Shown: piece after piece, positions 5,790 through 6,961 of the stretch
Position numbering within the stretch: position 1 is the stretch's first letter
Layout: each line of letters starts with the position of its first letter
Origin: Acidimicrobiia bacterium
GTDB lineage: Bacteria > Actinomycetota > Acidimicrobiia > Spongiisociales > ZC4RG35
NCBI GenBank assembly: GCA_030623125.1
Contig: JAUXMQ010000059.1
Coordinates: 1 to 6,961 of the forward strand
Length of the DNA stretch: 6,961 bases
Reading direction: 5' to 3'
Translations under genes and position numbers: made by a program
The notes under the pieces: model-generated
What the model was told of the DNA's origin: nothing
Databases searched by the model: none
The model's input: the letters and a program-made list of their open reading frames with translations, nothing else

Positions 5790-6961
5790 TGGGCCGGCCA
5801 ACTGTCGTGCGGATCGCTCTCTTCCTCGCCACCGTCGTGGCGACCTGGGGTGTGCTTTCGATCGGGATCTCCTCCGCCGAAGCGGAGTTGATGGTCGGCC
5901 AACCCGCCCCCCAGACCTTCACGGCTGAGAAATCGGAGGATGTTGTCGACTCGGAGGAGACTGCGCGGAGAGAGAAGGCGGCCAGGGACGCTGTGGAGCC
6001 CATCCGTGAGCCGGACTCCGAGGTCGAGAGTTCGGTCAACGATTCGGTGAATGCAGTCTTTGACGATGTGGAAGCCCTGGTAATCGATGACGCACCCACA
6101 TCCCCGCCAACCTCCATCCCTGAGCTTCCGGCGACAACGACATCGACAACGGGGCCCACAGACGCCTCCACAACGACCACCATCCTGGCAGCGCCCTCCA
6201 CCATTGTCGGTGTCGTGTTCCTCGACGTGGACGGCGACGGTGAGTTCAGACCCGACGCCGAGGGCGACCGGGTCGATCAAGGACTCGAGCGGGTCAGTGT
6301 TGAGATCACAACGGAAGGTGATGTTTCGACGGTGACCACAGGTCCCGGAGGAGTCTGGAGCGTCGAAATCATCACCGGGGCAGCTGTCATCAGCGTGGAC
6401 GACTCCGATCCCGAGATTCCTGACGGCTGGGTCGTCGACACCGACAACCTGACTCAGTTGATCTTATGTGAGCCTGGTGAGGAGTGTTCCGCCGAGAACA
6501 TAGGTTTCGAAGCGAGTCTCCGTCCCCTTGTCGACATCGAGACTGCTCTGGCAGCTCAGTACCCCCTACCGGGACCGACCATCAGCTATCTGGCGGCTGT
6601 CGCTTCCGATGATGTTGTCCGATCTGGGCTCGGCGAGCCGCTTCATCTGCGCACGGTTCGCCAGGCCTCGCTACAGCGAGTCCTCGAGGAGTTTGGCCGC
6701 CGCATCGAACCAGACCAGCTACAGGAGGCCAAGGCTCGCCAGAGAACCAGTCCGCCCCTGGTCTTTCACGTCGACACCGGTCAGGATGTTCCCGGCGGGG
6801 AGACCGCTGGTGAGATCGTCGCCACCTTTCTCCAGGCCAACTATCTGATCAACCAGGAGCGGACGGCAGAAAAGCAGGATGATGCCGCTGCGAATGTGCC
6901 TGAGGTGACAGTCACCTATGTCGAGGGTCAGACAATCATCGCCGAGGGTGTATTGATGGCC
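5789..6961 (+). CDS. pgpH: 7TM-HD phosphohydrolase of the PgpH/YqfF type, N-terminal part, 3' truncated
   Basis: The frame is open from ATG 5789 to the window edge, 391 residues without a stop. Characterised PgpH proteins are membrane enzymes with an extracellular domain, seven transmembrane helices and a cytoplasmic HD domain that hydrolyses cyclic-di-AMP. Only the anchor and extracellular part are here. A hydrophobic anchor spans about 6-27. Then LMVGQPAPQTFTAEKSEDV (34-52), EETARREKAARDAVEPI (56-72) and NAVFDDVEALV (88-98) match the start of the 7TMR-HDED domain. The domain resumes after about 245: VRQASLQRVLEEF (290-302), ETAGEIVATFLQANYLIN (338-355) and VTYVEGQTIIAEGVLM (375-390). Between them lie a Thr/Ser/Pro-rich linker (101-137) and an SdrD B-like domain (139-242). 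Without the insert the visible part is about 246 residues, normal for the family. The HD active site is not visible, so activity is inferred from the family and from phoH being next door. Confidence 0.85.
   Translation, partial: MGRPTVVRIALFLATVVATWGVLSIGISSAEAELMVGQPAPQTFTAEKSEDVVDSEETARREKAARDAVEPIREPDSEVESSVNDSVNAVFDDVEALVIDDAPTSPPTSIPELPATTTSTTGPTDASTTTTILAAPSTIVGVVFLDVDGDGEFRPDAEGDRVDQGLERVSVEITTEGDVSTVTTGPGGVWSVEIITGAAVISVDDSDPEIPDGWVVDTDNLTQLILCEPGEECSAENIGFEASLRPLVDIETALAAQYPLPGPTISYLAAVASDDVVRSGLGEPLHLRTVRQASLQRVLEEFGRRIEPDQLQEAKARQRTSPPLVFHVDTGQDVPGGETAGEIVATFLQANYLINQERTAEKQDDAAANVPEVTVTYVEGQTIIAEGVLMA
6089..6199 (+). other. Thr/Ser/Pro-rich linker inside the 7TM-HD protein
   Basis: Residues 101-137 of the 7TM-HD protein are almost only Thr, Ser, Pro, Ala, Gly and a few acidic residues, with runs such as TTTSTT and STTTT. 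The DNA repeats ACAACGAC at 6134-6141 and 6170-6177. This is typical of a flexible exported linker and is a possible O-glycosylation site in actinobacteria. It joins the first half of the extracellular domain to the inserted beta-sandwich. Confidence 0.75.
6203..6514 (+). other. SdrD B-like domain inserted in the extracellular part of the 7TM-HD protein
   Basis: Residues 139-242 follow the pattern of SdrD B / Cna B-like domains: a first strand IVGVVFLD, an acidic DVDGDGEF loop (D146, D148, D150, E152) like the calcium-binding DxNxDGxxD of this family, QGLERVSVEI (164-173) in place of the usual GLxGVxVxL, TTGPGGVWSVEI (183-194) in place of TTDxxGxYxF, a proline/glycine stretch before DGWVV, and the closing NIGFEA (237-242) resembling the family's terminal N-[IV]-x-F-G. 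Two cysteines, C227 and C233, sit near the end and could form a disulfide outside the membrane. Such domains are common in cell-surface adhesins; finding one in a signalling phosphohydrolase is unexpected. Confidence 0.72.

Noticed and set aside
4614..5801. Long open frame of 395 codons on the - strand opposite phoH
   Set aside because: It lies fully opposite an intact PhoH with all ATPase motifs; its translation shows no recognisable domain and the pattern is the usual antisense shadow of GC-rich codon bias.
6134..6177. Short direct repeats (ACAACGAC) as a mobile or CRISPR-like element
   Set aside because: They encode the Thr-rich linker of the 7TM-HD protein in frame and reflect amino acid composition, not a DNA element.
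5674..6280. Overlapping - strand open frames opposite the phoH/7TM-HD junction
   Set aside because: Composition is skewed (Val/Gly or Gly/Arg rich) and follows the Thr-rich linker and signal region on the other strand; no start or domain support.

Overview
The window is gene-dense, fairly GC-rich (about 60% by eye) and reads entirely on the + strand. It carries seven protein-coding genes, the first and last cut by the window edges. Gene content and order (lepA-hemW-hrcA-dnaJ-rsmE ... phoH-pgpH), a BldD-family regulator, frequent GTG/TTG starts and the codon bias suggest an actinobacterium. An Acidimicrobiia-like lineage is my best guess, but this is inference from gene content, not a phylogenetic placement. 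The same backbone is known from Firmicutes such as Bacillus (lepA-hemW-hrcA-grpE-dnaK-dnaJ-...-rsmE-...-phoH-yqfF-ybeY); here grpE and dnaK are missing between hrcA and dnaJ.

Region 1 (1-4255) is a tightly packed, probably translationally coupled run: the 3' end of lepA (elongation factor 4), hemW (radical SAM heme chaperone family), hrcA (heat-shock repressor), dnaJ (Hsp40 co-chaperone) and rsmE (16S rRNA m3U1498 methyltransferase). Every junction overlaps by 1 to 8 bases and starts are ATG, GTG or TTG. The theme is ribosome function and protein quality control.

Region 2 (4256-4820) is a break in the run. Two short gaps, each holding an actinobacterial-looking -10 box, flank a small BldD-like helix-turn-helix regulator. 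Its C-terminal half keeps a recognisable but shortened version of the cyclic-di-GMP binding signature of BldD.

Region 3 (4821-6961) is phoH (PhoH-type P-loop NTPase) overlapping by one base with a 7TM-HD phosphohydrolase of the PgpH/YqfF type, which runs off the right edge. Only the N-terminal anchor and extracellular part of the latter are visible. That part is interrupted by a Thr/Ser/Pro-rich linker and a complete SdrD B-like (calcium-binding-type) beta-sandwich domain, which is the most unusual thing in the window. A putative cyclic-di-GMP-responsive regulator thus sits two genes upstream of a member of a cyclic-di-AMP phosphodiesterase family.

No RNA genes, mobile elements, CRISPR arrays, origins or attachment sites were seen. 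There is no gene-free stretch longer than 300 bases.
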